Source: Anaspis maculata
Lineage: Eukaryota; Arthropoda; Insecta; Coleoptera; Scraptiidae
NCBI GenBank assembly: GCA_949128115.1
Contig: OX421967.1
Span: forward strand, 26,366,635 to 26,430,634
Length of the DNA stretch: 64,000 bases
Reading direction: 5' to 3'
This document shows, piece by piece, positions 23,276-34,744 of this stretch. The position numbers were made by a program, and so were the translations under genes. Below the pieces are notes generated by a model. It saw nothing but the letters and a program-made list of their open reading frames with translations. It made no database searches and was not told the DNA's origin. Each line of letters starts with the position of its first letter. The first letter of the stretch is position 1.

Positions 23276-23905
23276 TCAAAAGAAGATCAAAGTTTGAATT
23301 TTTTTTTCTCGCGCCAAAAACGCGGTCGCTTCTACAATGACCTTGTATGACCACGATGACGACAACCCGAGAGTTCTATTTTTCGTTGCAAGTTTTTTTC
23401 TTTGCGAGGTTGCTGCCCTGTGCCCTGAAACCCCGCGAAAATTCAAATCTCCATTATTTTACAGACCTATCTCAATTTTGGAGCCGCGAACAGCGCCGTC
23501 GCCCTTGCTCACGTGTAGGGCCACCCCCAAGCTCGTGTTGTGCGCTTTTCAACCTGAATTGAGCGTCAGCCCCACAGACGTCTGAGACGGTGACAGTGAG
23601 ATATGTCAAACATCGAAAATTTGTAGTCGCAGTCTGTTAGTGTAGAATCAAGTAGCCCTAGCCCGGGGCACGATGACGTCATCCCGCAGCTGACACATCG
23701 GTGCATGGAAGTTGCATACCTAACAGTTTTTGTGTTTTAAATTCACAAACCAAAATAATATATTGAGATTTTCGAAAAACCGTTCAGTCTGTGGTGCTAT
23801 TTGGCTACTAAAGCATCATTAGAGGCAATAAAAAAAAATCGTGCAAGGATCCTATTGTTAAAGTTGACATTTGCAGGTGGTATTATTATTCAAATGGCTC
23901 TGTTA
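23276..23905. other. No supported gene
   Basis: Overlapping frames at 23337-23585 fall in a GC-richer patch and are open in two frames at once. No other signal is seen. Confidence 0.35.
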
Positions 23906-24040
23906 TACGGGGTGTTTATAAGAAACTGTGATCGCGGCAGGCATGGGTCAAGCCAAAAAACGCAGTAACAGGCGTAATTGTAGTGATCGAAAGCGGATTC
24001 CAAAGGCGATGCGATCACAAACGTTTATAAACACCCGGTA
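23906..24040. mobile_element. 135-bp palindromic MITE
   Basis: TACGGGGTGTTTATAAGAAA pairs with CGTTTATAAACACCCGGTA, followed inward by CTGTGATCGC paired with GCGATCACAA. The remaining centre is short and non-coding. Confidence 0.85.
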
Positions 24041-24394
24041 GAAACCAGATAACTTCCTGCAGAAACTGCAAGAAAACTGCTACTTTTGGCGCTGAAAGCA
24101 AATCCGCATAGTGCCTGTCGAACTTGTCAAATTGATTTCACAAATGTGCCGTTAATACACGCTGGAAGAGGCTAGAGATAAAAATTCCACAAACGACCAT
24201 TGACCATATTTTTTACTTGAAATGTTGCTTGAAACGTTTTTGTCGGTTCACAGTGAATAATAACTTGTACGTGCTGAAATGCTGCCCTAGCACAAGGCAC
24301 GATGAAACCCAGGCATTCAATAATACCGCCAAATTTAAATTACTTTAGCCATTTCAGCGCCATCTGGCGACTATCCTATCTGTCCTTTATACGG

Positions 24395-24767
24395 TCAATT
24401 AGTGTGACGTCAAAACGTGGCCTAGGTCAAGGTTTTGTATGAAAACAACGGACACGTAAGTTGGCAACACTTCTTGTCAAAGTGACAGCTTATGGAATAT
24501 TTGCGTATTGTGATTTATTTATGTTTATCAACCGTTTAGAAGTGAGTACAACGACCTTCCTGTAGGGTATTTCGTAACCAGAAGGGCCTTCGAGGGTGGG
24601 ATTGCTGGCTTAATACATTTCACATTTTGTTTGACAGCTGCAGTGGAGGGTGTGGGAAGAGGTAGAGGGGAGGAATCAGGAGTGACAGTAAGTGCTGCCA
24701 ACCTAGCAGAGGTTGTTTTCATACAAAACCCTGACCTAGCATAACTTTTGACGTCATCACTAATTGA
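24395..24767. mobile_element. 373-bp MITE with about 100-bp inverted repeats
   Basis: TCAATTAGTGTGACGTCAAAA at the left pairs with TTTTGACGTCATCACTAATTGA at the right; inner pairs include AGGTTTTGTATGAAAACAAC with GTTGTTTTCATACAAAACCC and GTTGGCAACACTT with AGTGCTGCCAAC. The centre opens a short minus-strand frame without family resemblance. Confidence 0.88.
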
Positions 24768-26168
24768 GCATATTGTTCAAAGAAAATCAGCACCGTGGAT
24801 GAGGTGGTCCATCACTGTCAGCACGAACTCTACCTGTCAATCGACAGTTCTTCGAAACATCAAGGATTACGTAAATTCTAGAGGCTCCAGTGTCCACCAG
24901 ATCAGATCCAACAATTTCCCATCAGCTCCTCCAACGCATCACAAGTTCAAAGCGGAAAGAATGAAGAATGAGACCGTTTCGCCCTGAAGCGCAACCAACG
25001 ACTGAATGACGTGCTGGCCAGACCACATCGTTGATATGAAGTTTCATACTCGTTTTCATCATCGTTTTCATCATCGTTTTCATCATTGATTTCGTCCCAA
25101 AATTTCAATGACAAATATGATTTCAATGACCGTGTGACACAGGCTTCAACAATAGCGACCCTGCGAGCAAGCAGCAGGTATGTGTATAACGATGAGGACA
25201 AGAGGAAAGTGTGGCGAACCGGTGAAAAATGTTTAGGAGGAGATGCATCAACGCTCACGCTTTATTCAATGCATGATACAGGTTTTCCTTTGTTTATTTT
25301 CAACACTATTGTTACGAGCGGTGATTCTTGTGCATTCTGGAGCACACCCGGTCTCTCTGATTGTTCTCATTAGCTTCGCAGTCTCTAGTGCATTCCAGAA
25401 CATACACGAAGGTTTGGACCGTTGAAGTTTACTCCAACAACCGAGTAGGAAACATCAGCCGTAATGGCGGAGGTGCTGCCTTTCCAGAACACGCGGGAAT
25501 CACGCGAAAGGTGTAAGATTTTCCGGGAGTCACTTAGAAACCGTATAGATCGCGGGAGCAAAAATGGCGTCCTAAAGATGGGTATATGGTGTATAATGTT
25601 ATCTCCACTAGTACTTGGTAGTACAATTTTCTTCAGTTGTATCAAATTATATAGATAATTTATTGAACAATTGTCGCTTTCATAGAAAAATAGCTGTGCT
25701 AAACTAGATTTATTTGGAGGCAATAAATATATTCATTTATTTATTTATTTATTTATTTAACTGAATAATGTCACAAACAAATGAACCTCTACAGCGGTAC
25801 CTTGGCACCTCATCATATGCTGGCGCGAGCGTCTAATGGTCATTTAACGTCGAAAAGAATGCGCATTGCGCTGTTGCCACGTCAGGTCTACTTACAACGT
25901 TGCCATAGTGGGCGCCAAGGTGACGTTTTGTTCTCGCGACCTATGCCGTGTCATTGTGGAACTTGCTGGAGGACCGGTGGAAACTTCGAGAACACTAGTC
26001 GGAGGCATAAGCACCATGTGTCGCCGAAGTATTCATTCAAAGCGATAGCGAGCGGATAAATGCGACCAGTATCAGCTTCTAACAGCAGCTAGCATTTATG
26101 TCTAATTTGCTTTACCTTGTTAAAATCAGATGAAAAAAAAAAATCAACAAGAAAACTCAAACCAAGAC
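24768..26168. other. Non-coding stretch with simple repeats
   Basis: Contains three copies of a 12-bp unit CGTTTTCATCAT at 25051-25086 and a TTTA microsatellite at about 25735-25760. The frames at 24947-25723 are open on both strands over the simple repeat and are not called. An ATG at 26132 opens a short basic/polar frame (MKKKNQQENSNQD) that runs into the palindrome edge; it could be the start of a truncated retrotransposon gag, but this is unproven. Confidence 0.4.
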
Positions 26169-29100
26169 AGTAGGTATGGCGGCAGTTGAGGCAGACGTTT
26201 CTAGGGACTTTTATCTGGTGACTTTTGGTTGGCAACACTGAATCTAGTGACTTTTTTGACAGGTCGTTAAGCATTGGATCTGCATTACCGGCATTTGACA
26301 GGTGGCGCGGGAAATTTGAAAAGTTTTCAGTTTATCTGGTGACTTTTGGTTATTATCACTGAATCTAGTGACTTTTTTGACTGGTCGTCAAGCATTTATT
26401 CTGTATTACCGGCATTTGACATGTGGCGGATTTTAACGTGCGGGAAATTTGAAAAGTACGTGGAATTTGGATTTGACAGGTTGGGTCACAGATTGTGTTT
26501 GGCTGGAGACATTTGTTAGCTTGAAAGCGCGGGATGTTTGAATTCCCTATACCCACTGAAGCACTCCTCATTGTATCTTAACCCTTGCAAACTCTCAAGT
26601 GGTTTGGTTTCAATAGTTATTTTTGGTATATAAACGCAAGCAAATAGAACCATTTTATTGACAGACCAATATACTGTGCTAGTTACATAGACAATAATTA
26701 CATACAGTTCAGGGTAAGACCTCAACATCATGATTTATTCGTAGTTTAATTCACATAACTGCTTACATAGACAATTATATTAAATTCAAAATAAAGCACA
26801 AACAGGTGATCATAAACAAATTTACAGTATTGATTATACATAAAAACATTGATTACTAAAATTACTTGAAATCGAAGTACGTTCGATAAAATTTCTTAGT
26901 TGCTTACATAGACAATTACGTCAAATTGAAATAAGGCACAAACAGGAGGTGATCGTGAACGATTTTTCATAGCTGAGTATACAGGCATCAACTACCTATA
27001 ATCGAAAAACATCTAATACATGTTCTTAGTTGCTTACATAGACAATTACGTGAAACTTAAAATAAGGTACAAACAGGTGAGCATGAATGACTTTTCATAG
27101 CTAAGTATACAGACATTATTCACTTGAAATCGAAGTACATTTGATACAATTTCCCAGCTGATTACCGCATACCATTACATAAAATTTGAAATAAGGCACA
27201 AACAGGTGATAATAAACAAATTTACATAGTTGATTATACATAGAAGATATGCACACGAACATAAAATCGAAGTACATTTGACTATTTTTTAGTTGATTAC
27301 ATAATATACAATTACATGAAATTCAAAATAGGGCACGGAGAGGTGATCATAAACAAATTTACAGTGTTGAATAATACAAACTTGAATTACTCAAAATCGA
27401 AGTAGGTACATTCAATACAATTTCTTAGTTACTTACATAGGCAATTACGCGAAATTCAAATAAGGCCAAAACAGGTGTTCATGAGCGATTTTTATAGCTG
27501 ATTACACAAACATTGAATACTTTAAAATAGGAGTAGGTACTTTTAATACAATTTCTTAGTTGATTATACCATATAAAATTATTTGAAATTTGAATTAAGG
27601 CACAAACAAATTATAATAAACGAATTTATAGGGTTGATCACACAAATATCAATGACCTGAAATCGAGGTACATTTTTAATACAATTTCTCAGTACAAACA
27701 TCATTCACCCAAAGTCGAAGTACACTTAACACGACAACTTGATGGTCGGCAGTTCTGATGTGCCGGTCGCGAGGCAAATTGTTGGAATCATCATCATTAT
27801 TGACAACAATTAACTCCTTCATGGAGCCAAAATTGAGTAGCTTGAAATTCTTATAGCTCAGTTTTATTATTTTCACTTTGCAAACGACATCACTTCTATT
27901 CTCGGGTGCTGGGAAGGCGAAGGGCCCACTGTTGGCTCTTAGAGAGAATCGTTGATAGTGTGAATTCAGTAACTGGATCAGGTTGACAGTATAATTCTAG
28001 TTATTGTAGTTGTGATGAGAACATTCCAGGTGAGTACTACAAAAAAAAAAAATCAAAAATTGTATGTTATGTCTAACAGGATATTATAATACAAGTTTCA
28101 TAAGACATAGTATTGTTGGGGGGTACGGAAAATGAACGAGTGAATATGCCTCCACGACCGTGAGGCTTATTGTTTGTAGGTATATGCATTTCAACTACCT
28201 GAGAAGTCGCACCCAAAATAACGGCTCTTACCAACAGGTAATTGGTTGAAGGCCTTTTTTCTTATAATTTATAAGGTTATGACAGTATTACGGGAGCATA
28301 ATTATTGAAAATAAAACATGCTAATTGTCGCAAGGCCCTTAAGGTCGTGAGTGGCGTGACAATATCCACCATGTAAACCGTGGTAATAAGTTTGAATTTG
28401 AACAATCTATACTGTTTATCCGCGTAACCAGTCTTTTTTCCATCAACTGTAGTCATTCCACAGAGTTTTAACAAGAGATTGATTTTTTTTTCAATAAAGT
28501 TTGACCATCGAATCTGTGGGTGATTTTTTTTTTTTTTGCAAAAGCATGAGACATTACATTGAAAAAGATCGATGGAATTGGCTTAGCTTTGCGTGGGGTA
28601 GGTATAATATACAGCGAGCCGCGGCTTTGCAGTCGTTTCCAAAAATCCGGAACTAGCGACCAGGGGCCTGTATCGAAATAGAATTTTTTTGTCAAAAGAA
28701 AGTTAAATTTTTTTTCTAAATATAACCCGTACATATAGTAATGTGTTTCCATAAGAATATGTACTTAAATAAATGAATTGTCCGCATAAACATAGTGAAA
28801 ATTAAACTTACACGAAAAACACAAACACGGCACAGCACCAACCCATGAGGCTGCTAGATAACGAATGCAAACGCACCACCACCACCACCTGTCGACTGGG
28901 TGGTTGTTCGTAACTTCTTACCTGAAAAGCCCTGAGCTATTTATTTATTTTTTACCTGAAAGATCGTGTCTGAACAGGAATTTTTAGTATCATATGCACA
29001 TATCCACGGAGCCACCAGATAATCAATAATTATTATATAAATAGAAACTTTATTTAAAAATTACTTTGTGCTTATCACATAATGCTCCGACTTGAAAAAT

Positions 29101-30402
29101 ATCAGCGCTGAATTTTGTCAGTCCAGTACGGCAATGTGAAAATAAAAAAATATAAAAGATATAAGTATTTAGGAGCTCAATGTGTTGGAAAGATGTTTTA
29201 ATAAAAACTATTAACATATGGACAAATTTACATAAAAATACCTAATGTTTTTCAATGCTCAAAGGTATTAGCCTAAAATGTTAGCGATTATCGATTGCAT
29301 TGAGTACACCTGCCTACTGAAATTTTTCAAGTACCTGAGGGTCTAATATAAACGACTCTAGCAAGCCAGCATTTTATAAGAATTTTCTACTTGACCGACC
29401 TTGAATTTTCAATAAATACCCTTTGATTACCAGGTTGAGAAAGAACGAATGAATACGAGAGGTAGCCAGTAGTGTAGGTAGCGCGACCGAAGAAATTAAC
29501 AAGAGAGTTTTGCAGCATTGCCCACCCGCTGACGAGTGCTCTTCAAGCTACAAATATCTCCGGATCAAATATGTACCAAGCCATATGCGTAGTATCAGAA
29601 TGGTGCATCTTAATACTTAACTCGGCCCTTTCAGGATGTACCTATGGGAGAAGTTTGTGCAAATAAAAATACGCACTAGTTATTGGTTACAGCTTTGTTC
29701 ATTTCAGATTTTTAAACAGTTCCATACTCCTATCCTTACCTTAGATATGAAAGATTTTATTGTATCTATCTATGTACTAACAAGACTCTAAGAATTTTCA
29801 TTCACATGTTCGAAAATATTTGCAGTCATTTCTCACAATAATTAAAGGCCGGTTACCTGCTCTTTAAAAAATTCATGCTCTCAAAGCTCGGGGTATATTA
29901 TAGAAATATGTGCCATCATAGTTTCGAGGAATATGATGATATGATGGTGGTGTATGGAGAAATTTCTACGAGCACTTTGGAAAAACCATATAGCAACACA
30001 TCGACACGGCTTCTATACCACTTTCTAAAGCATGTGGGAAGCAGTGCCACTTGAATGAAAACTACGAGTGCACTCGCTTTTTTTTTTATAAACCCAGCTG
30101 TGAATGAGCATAATGAGCACCGTTTACCTGGAATCGCATGGTTTAGCTGTAAAGATGTTGTGAGGTATGAGACAGTTCGGCATGCGTTAATTAGCAGTAG
30201 CCGTTGAAAAAAAAAAATAGGCAATCTTTTTTTCAAGAGTTTTATTCAAAAATTAATACATGTCTTCAGTCGTTCATAATCCGATAATACATCGTCGTAG
30301 TGTAGTTCGAGGAACTCTAGCATGCATGAAACTTTTTCATTAGATTTGAAACCAGCCAAAATCTGTTTGAGAACTTTATACATAGAAACGTTCGAGTTCG
30401 AT
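26169..30402 (+). repeat. Left arm of the 10.4-kb palindrome
   Basis: Outer edge fixed by divergence after the shared GCCATACCTACT word, inner edge by divergence beyond ATCGAACTCGAACG. It begins with a roughly 120-bp direct duplication (starting near 26208 and 26330; shared words TTTATCTGGTGACTTTTGGT and TTACCGGCATTTGACA) and contains the C-terminal third of the 219-codon gene at its inner end. Confidence 0.9.
26750..27715 (+). repeat. Approx. 130-bp tandem array in left arm
   Basis: About seven degenerate units of roughly 130 bp, each with a TTACATAGACAATTAC-like word, an AAATAAGGCACAAACAGGTGA word, an AAATCGAAGTAC word and TACAATTTCTTAGTTG. The mirror array is at about 35026-35991. It looks like subterminal repeat material of a large transposon; no coding. 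Confidence 0.85.
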
Positions 30403-30905
30403 ACATCGCTCGTTATTTTAAAGGAGCTTGATAATAAATCAGTATAAAATTTTTTAAAATTCATTGATTCTAGAGCCTCTAATCTATAGCTAATGATATC
30501 TCTCATTCGTGCAATTTGTTGTAGAAAATTTTCATGCAGATAGACGGTCTGGGCCCTGCTATGTAGATGTCCGATGCCTGCAGATGAACCCAATTTTAGA
30601 GTATAGTTCTCGAAAATTTTCATATCACCATTCGGAACGTTCGAAGTTGATGCAGTCGAAGAGGGCAAGAGCTCTATTAATTCACTCCATTCCCGCATGG
30701 TGAAAGATATTCGGCTCGAATTTGCATGCGATATGATGATGATTGCTGGTGAGAGTCCTCTGGCGATGCTAAGCCCAACTCGTATCCTTGCAGCTGATCC
30801 GTTCAGAGTTGTTTGATATAGTAATTCGGTCTCTTGAACGATGGCTTCGTCATAATACCGTAACATTTTTTCGATAGACTGCCAGGGGCTGAACAAGGTG
30901 GGCAT
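30246..30905 (-). CDS. 219-aa unknown protein of the palindrome element
   Basis: The longest clean non-retrotransposon ORF in the window: ATG at 30905, stop at 30246, no introns needed. It reads MPTLFSPWQSIEKMLRYYDE, a middle segment RISFTMREWSELIELLPSS and a C-terminal helical-looking half (LHENFLQQIARMRDII, YKVLKQILAGFKSNEKVSCM) ending SDYERLKTCINF. No signal peptide or membrane segment is seen. Codon use and residue mix look like a real protein. The family is not recognised; its position downstream of an integrase tail suggests a Polinton-type accessory protein. The last 51 codons lie inside the left arm, so a matching C-terminal fragment exists in the right arm at 32342-32498. Whether it is expressed cannot be judged here. 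Confidence 0.7.
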   Translation of the reverse strand: MPTLFSPWQSIEKMLRYYDEAIVQETELLYQTTLNGSAARIRVGLSIARGLSPAIIIISHANSSRISFTMREWSELIELLPSSTASTSNVPNGDMKIFENYTLKLGSSAGIGHLHSRAQTVYLHENFLQQIARMRDIISYRLEALESMNFKKFYTDLLSSSFKITSDVSNSNVSMYKVLKQILAGFKSNEKVSCMLEFLELHYDDVLSDYERLKTCINF

Positions 30906-30929
30906 CTCTCTTTGTTTGACGTTGGTGCT

Positions 30930-31300
30930 GGCGATGCTATGAAGATGTTTACGATGCTTATAATGCTAGCTGCTTATCTCGATATGCCGGTGATGATCCT
31001 TACGTTGATATGACGATAGAGGTGATGATGCTTGCGATGATATGACGATAGCGAGGGTGATGAATATGATAATATGACGTTGTTTTATGATGAAATGACG
31101 TTAGCGGTGATGATGCTTGTGATGATATGGCGATAGCGGTGATGATCCTTACGTTGATATGACGATAGAGATGATGATGCTTGCGATGATATGACGATAA
31201 CAGTGATGATGCTTTATGATGATATGGAGTTGCTGGTGATGATATCACGTTGTTGGTGATGATGGCTACGTTGCTTATGGCGATAGCGCCGATGGAGTTT
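30930..31300 (+). repeat. Approx. 33-bp degenerate tandem array in spacer
   Basis: Roughly ten units around the word GATGATATGACGATAGCGGT followed by GATGATGCTT(A/G)C. It lies between the integrase tail and the 219-codon gene. It keeps a minus-strand frame open (SSPLTSFHHK-type repeats), which I treat as a by-product. Confidence 0.8.
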
Positions 31301-31387
31301 ATGACGGCTGTGATCGGGACGTTTTTGCTCCAGACACCTTATTTCACCGGCTCTCTGACGTTAAGTGTGATCGACGAGGTTGCTGGT

Positions 31388-31681
31388 TCAAACAACGTCT
31401 GCTCTCGCAATCCACCCTCGATCGGGCATGCCCAAATATTTAACGTAAAGCCTCGAACCGGTTTTTTTCAAAACTTTTTCCACCAGATAGATCTCGGGAT
31501 GTTTAGTTTTCTGTAGTTCTCGTTCGTAAAAACATCCCATGATCGGCGAACCCTTTAGATCTTCAATAAGATATGTAGGTGGATTGCTGTTCGGTTTCAC
31601 TTGTCTGATGCGAAACAGCTCCGTCGTCCAGTTGGGGGTATAACCTTTTTCAAAAAGTACTTTGTATTTACCCAGACGCGC
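31388..31681 (-). pseudogene. Polinton/Maverick-type integrase, C-terminal remnant
   Basis: A minus-strand frame enters at about 31681 and reads KYKVLFEKGYTPNWTTELFR, IRQVKPNSNPPTYLIEDLKG, SPIMGCFYERELQKTKHPEI, then a chromodomain-like tail (YLVEKVLKKTGSRLYVKYLG) to a stop at 31388. The series FEKGYTPNW-x4-F, NPPTY-x-(I/L)-x-D, G-x-FYE-x-EL is characteristic of the C-terminal domain of retroviral-like integrases of Polinton/Maverick elements and of the transposon-derived proteins related to them. The catalytic DDE core upstream is missing: homology stops near the start of the 59-bp array region. It therefore cannot act as an integrase. Confidence 0.75.
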
Positions 31682-31801
31682 TAGCAGCCCATGCCGACTC
31701 GGCGCTTAAATGATTCTATTAATCTATCCATCTATAATATGCCTCATTAGATCAGCCGGCTGAACCATGCCTAATTCCACATGGTCGTCGGTTAAAACAT
31801 C

Positions 31802-32341
31802 ACGAGCTGATTATGGCATGACGAGCTGCCAGTTAAATCATGACGTCACTGTTGACAGCTCATGCCGACTTATGGCATGACGCGCTGGTGGTTAAAGCAT
31901 GACGTCACTGTTGACAGCTCATGCCGACTTATGGCATGACGCGGTGGTGGTTAAAGCATGACGTCACTGTTGACAGCTCATGCCGACTTATGGCATGACG
32001 CGGTGGTGGTTAAAGCATGACGTCACTGCTGACAACTCATGCCGACTTATGGCATGACGTGCTGATGGTTAAAGCATGACGCCACTGTTGGCAGCTCATG
32101 CCGACTTATGGCATGACGTGCTGATGGTTAAAGCATGACGCCACTGCTGGCAACTCATGCCGACTTATGGCATGACGTGCTGATGGTTAAAGCATGACGC
32201 CACTGCTGACAACTCATGCCGACTTATGGCATGACGTGCTGATGGTTAAAGCATGACGCCACTGCTGACAACTCATGCCGACTTAAGGCATGACGTGCTG
32301 CTGGTTAAAGCATGACGCCACTGCTGACAACTCATGCCGAC
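31802..32341 (+). repeat. 59-bp tandem array with internal palindromes
   Basis: Eight exact-length units at 31861-32332 (8 x 59 = 472 bp), one degenerate unit before them (31802-31860) and a 9-bp partial unit after, which ends precisely at the inner edge of the right arm. Each unit starts CATGCCGACTTATGGCATGAC, an inverted repeat CATGCC/GGCATG with a 7-base loop. The first units contain ATGACGTCACT (TGACGTCA, the CRE core); later units have GACGCCAC instead. Sequence homogenisation between neighbouring units is obvious. It may be an origin-like or enhancer-like array, or simply a satellite seed. Confidence 0.95.
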
Positions 32342-32498
32342 ATCGAACTCGAACGTTTCTATGTATAAAGTTCTCAAACAGATTTTGGCTGGTTTCAAAT
32401 CTAATGAAAAAGTTTCATGCATGCTAGAGTTCCTCGAACTACACTACGACGATGTATTATCGGATTATGAACGACTGAAGACATGTATTAATTTTTGA
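32342..32498 (+). pseudogene. C-terminal fragment of the 219-aa gene in right arm
   Basis: The frame reads NVSMYKVLKQILAGFKSNEK onward to SDYERLKTCINF and TGA, identical to the end of the minus-strand gene. It starts within the gene because the arm boundary cuts it; no start codon or promoter precedes it, only the 59-bp array. Confidence 0.85.
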
Positions 32499-33896
32499 AT
32501 AAAACTCTTGAAAAAAAGATTGCCTATTTTTTTTTTCAACGGCTACTGCTAATTAACGCATGCCGAACTGTCTCATACCTCACAACATCTTTACAGCTAA
32601 ACCATGCGATTCCAGGTAAACGGTGCTCATTATGCTCATTCACAGCTGGGTTTATAAAAAAAAAAGCGAGTGCACTCGTAGTTTTCATTCAAGTGGCACT
32701 GCTTCCCACATGCTTTAGAAAGTGGTATAGAAGCCGTGTCGATGTGTTGCTATATGGTTTTTCCAAAGTGCTCGTAGAAATTTCTCCATACACCACCATC
32801 ATATCATCATATTCCTCGAAACTATGATGGCACATATTTCTATAATATACCCCGAGCTTTGAGAGCATGAATTTTTTAAAGAGCAGGTAACCGGCCTTTA
32901 ATTATTGTGAGAAATGACTGCAAATATTTTCGAACATGTGAATGAAAATTCTTAGAGTCTTGTTAGTACATAGATAGATACAATAAAATCTTTCATATCT
33001 AAGGTAAGGATAGGAGTATGGAACTGTTTAAAAATCTGAAATGAACAAAGCTGTAACCAATAACTAGTGCGTATTTTTATTTGCACAAACTTCTCCCATA
33101 GGTACATCCTGAAAGGGCCGAGTTAAGTATTAAGATGCACCATTCTGATACTACGCATATGGCTTGGTACATATTTGATCCGGAGATATTTGTAGCTTGA
33201 AGAGCACTCGTCAGCGGGTGGGCAATGCTGCAAAACTCTCTTGTTAATTTCTTCGGTCGCGCTACCTACACTACTGGCTACCTCTCGTATTCATTCGTTC
33301 TTTCTCAACCTGGTAATCAAAGGGTATTTATTGAAAATTCAAGGTCGGTCAAGTAGAAAATTCTTATAAAATGCTGGCTTGCTAGAGTCGTTTATATTAG
33401 GCCCTCAGGTACTTGAAAAATTTCAGTAGGCAGGTGTACTCAATGCAATCGATAATCGCTAACATTTTAGGCTAATACCTTTGAGCATTGAAAAACATTA
33501 GGTATTTTTATGTAAATTTGTCCATATGTTAATAGTTTTTATTAAAACATCTTTCCAACACATTGAGCTCCTAAATACTTATATCTTTTATATTTTTTTA
33601 TTTTCACATTGCCGTACTGGACTGACAAAATTCAGCGCTGATATTTTTCAAGTCGGAGCATTATGTGATAAGCACAAAGTAATTTTTAAATAAAGTTTCT
33701 ATTTATATAATAATTATTGATTATCTGGTGGCTCCGTGGATATGTGCATATGATACTAAAAATTCCTGTTCAGACACGATCTTTCAGGTAAAAAATAAAT
33801 AAATAGCTCAGGGCTTTTCAGGTAAGAAGTTACGAACAACCACCCAGTCGACAGGTGGTGGTGGTGGTGCGTTTGCATTCGTTATCTAGCAGCCTC

Positions 33897-34159
33897 ATGG
33901 GTTGGTGCTGTGCCGTGTTTGTGTTTTTCGTGTAAGTTTAATTTTCACTATGTTTATGCGGACAATTCATTTATTTAAGTACATATTCTTATGGAAACAC
34001 ATTACTATATGTACGGGTTATATTTAGAAAAAAATTTAACTTTCTTTTGACAAAAAAATTCTATTTCGATACAGGCCCCTGGTCGCTAGTTCCGGATTTT
34101 TGGAAACGACTGCAAAGCCGCGGCTCGCTGTATATTATACCTACCCCACGCAAAGCTAA
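33897..34159 (+). CDS. Hypothetical two-exon 39-aa secreted peptide (in both arms)
   Basis: ATG at 33897 opens MGWCCAVFVFF, a short hydrophobic leader; a consensus donor GTAAGT follows at 33932. A pyrimidine-rich acceptor ending TACAG is at 34074. Joining 33897-33931 to 34075-34159 gives a leader followed by a short polar tail (ETTAKPRLAVYYTYPTQS) and TAA. The same arrangement exists in mirror image in the left arm. A GT(AAG) donor after TTTTCAG at 33797 and GTGGTGGTGGT upstream suggest a possible 5' exon too. Length and lack of homology make this weak: splice signals of this quality occur by chance. Confidence 0.2.
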
Positions 34160-34744
34160 GCCAATTCCATCGATCTTTTTCAATGTAATGTCTCATGCTT
34201 TTGCAAAAAAAAAAAAAATCACCCACAGATTCGATGGTCAAACTTTATTGAAAAAAAATCAATCTCTTGTTAAAACTCTGTGGAATGACTACAGTTGATG
34301 GAAAAAAGACTGGTTACGCGGATAAACAGTATAGATTGTTCAAATTCAAACTTATTACCACGGTTTACATGGTGGATATTGTCACGCCACTCACGACCTT
34401 AAGGGCCTTGCGACAATTAGCATGTTTTATTTTCAATAATTATGCTCCCGTAATACTGTCATAACCTTATAAATTATAAGAAAAAAGGCCTTCAACCAAT
34501 TACCTGTTGGTAAGAGCCGTTATTTTGGGTGCGACTTCTCAGGTAGTTGAAATGCATATACCTACAAACAATAAGCCTCACGGTCGTGGAGGCATATTCA
34601 CTCGTTCATTTTCCGTACCCCCCAACAATACTATGTCTTATGAAACTTGTATTATAATATCCTGTTAGACATAACATACAATTTTTGATTTTTTTTTTTT
34701 GTAGTACTCACCTGGAATGTTCTCATCACAACTACAATAACTAG

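Noticed and set aside
31000..31248. 82-codon minus-strand frame rich in H, S and I
   Set aside because: Lies wholly in the 33-bp tandem array.
32495..32827. 110-codon frame following the 219-codon gene fragment, duplicated in both arms
   Set aside because: Starts inside the end of another gene, contains homopolymer-driven runs (FFF, KKK), no family; more likely 3' untranslated sequence.
34047..34464. Two overlapping frames (FYFDTGPWSLVPDFW... and LCGMTTVDGKKTGYAD...)
   Set aside because: They could be one decayed coding region broken by a frame shift, but no family or exon limits could be supported.
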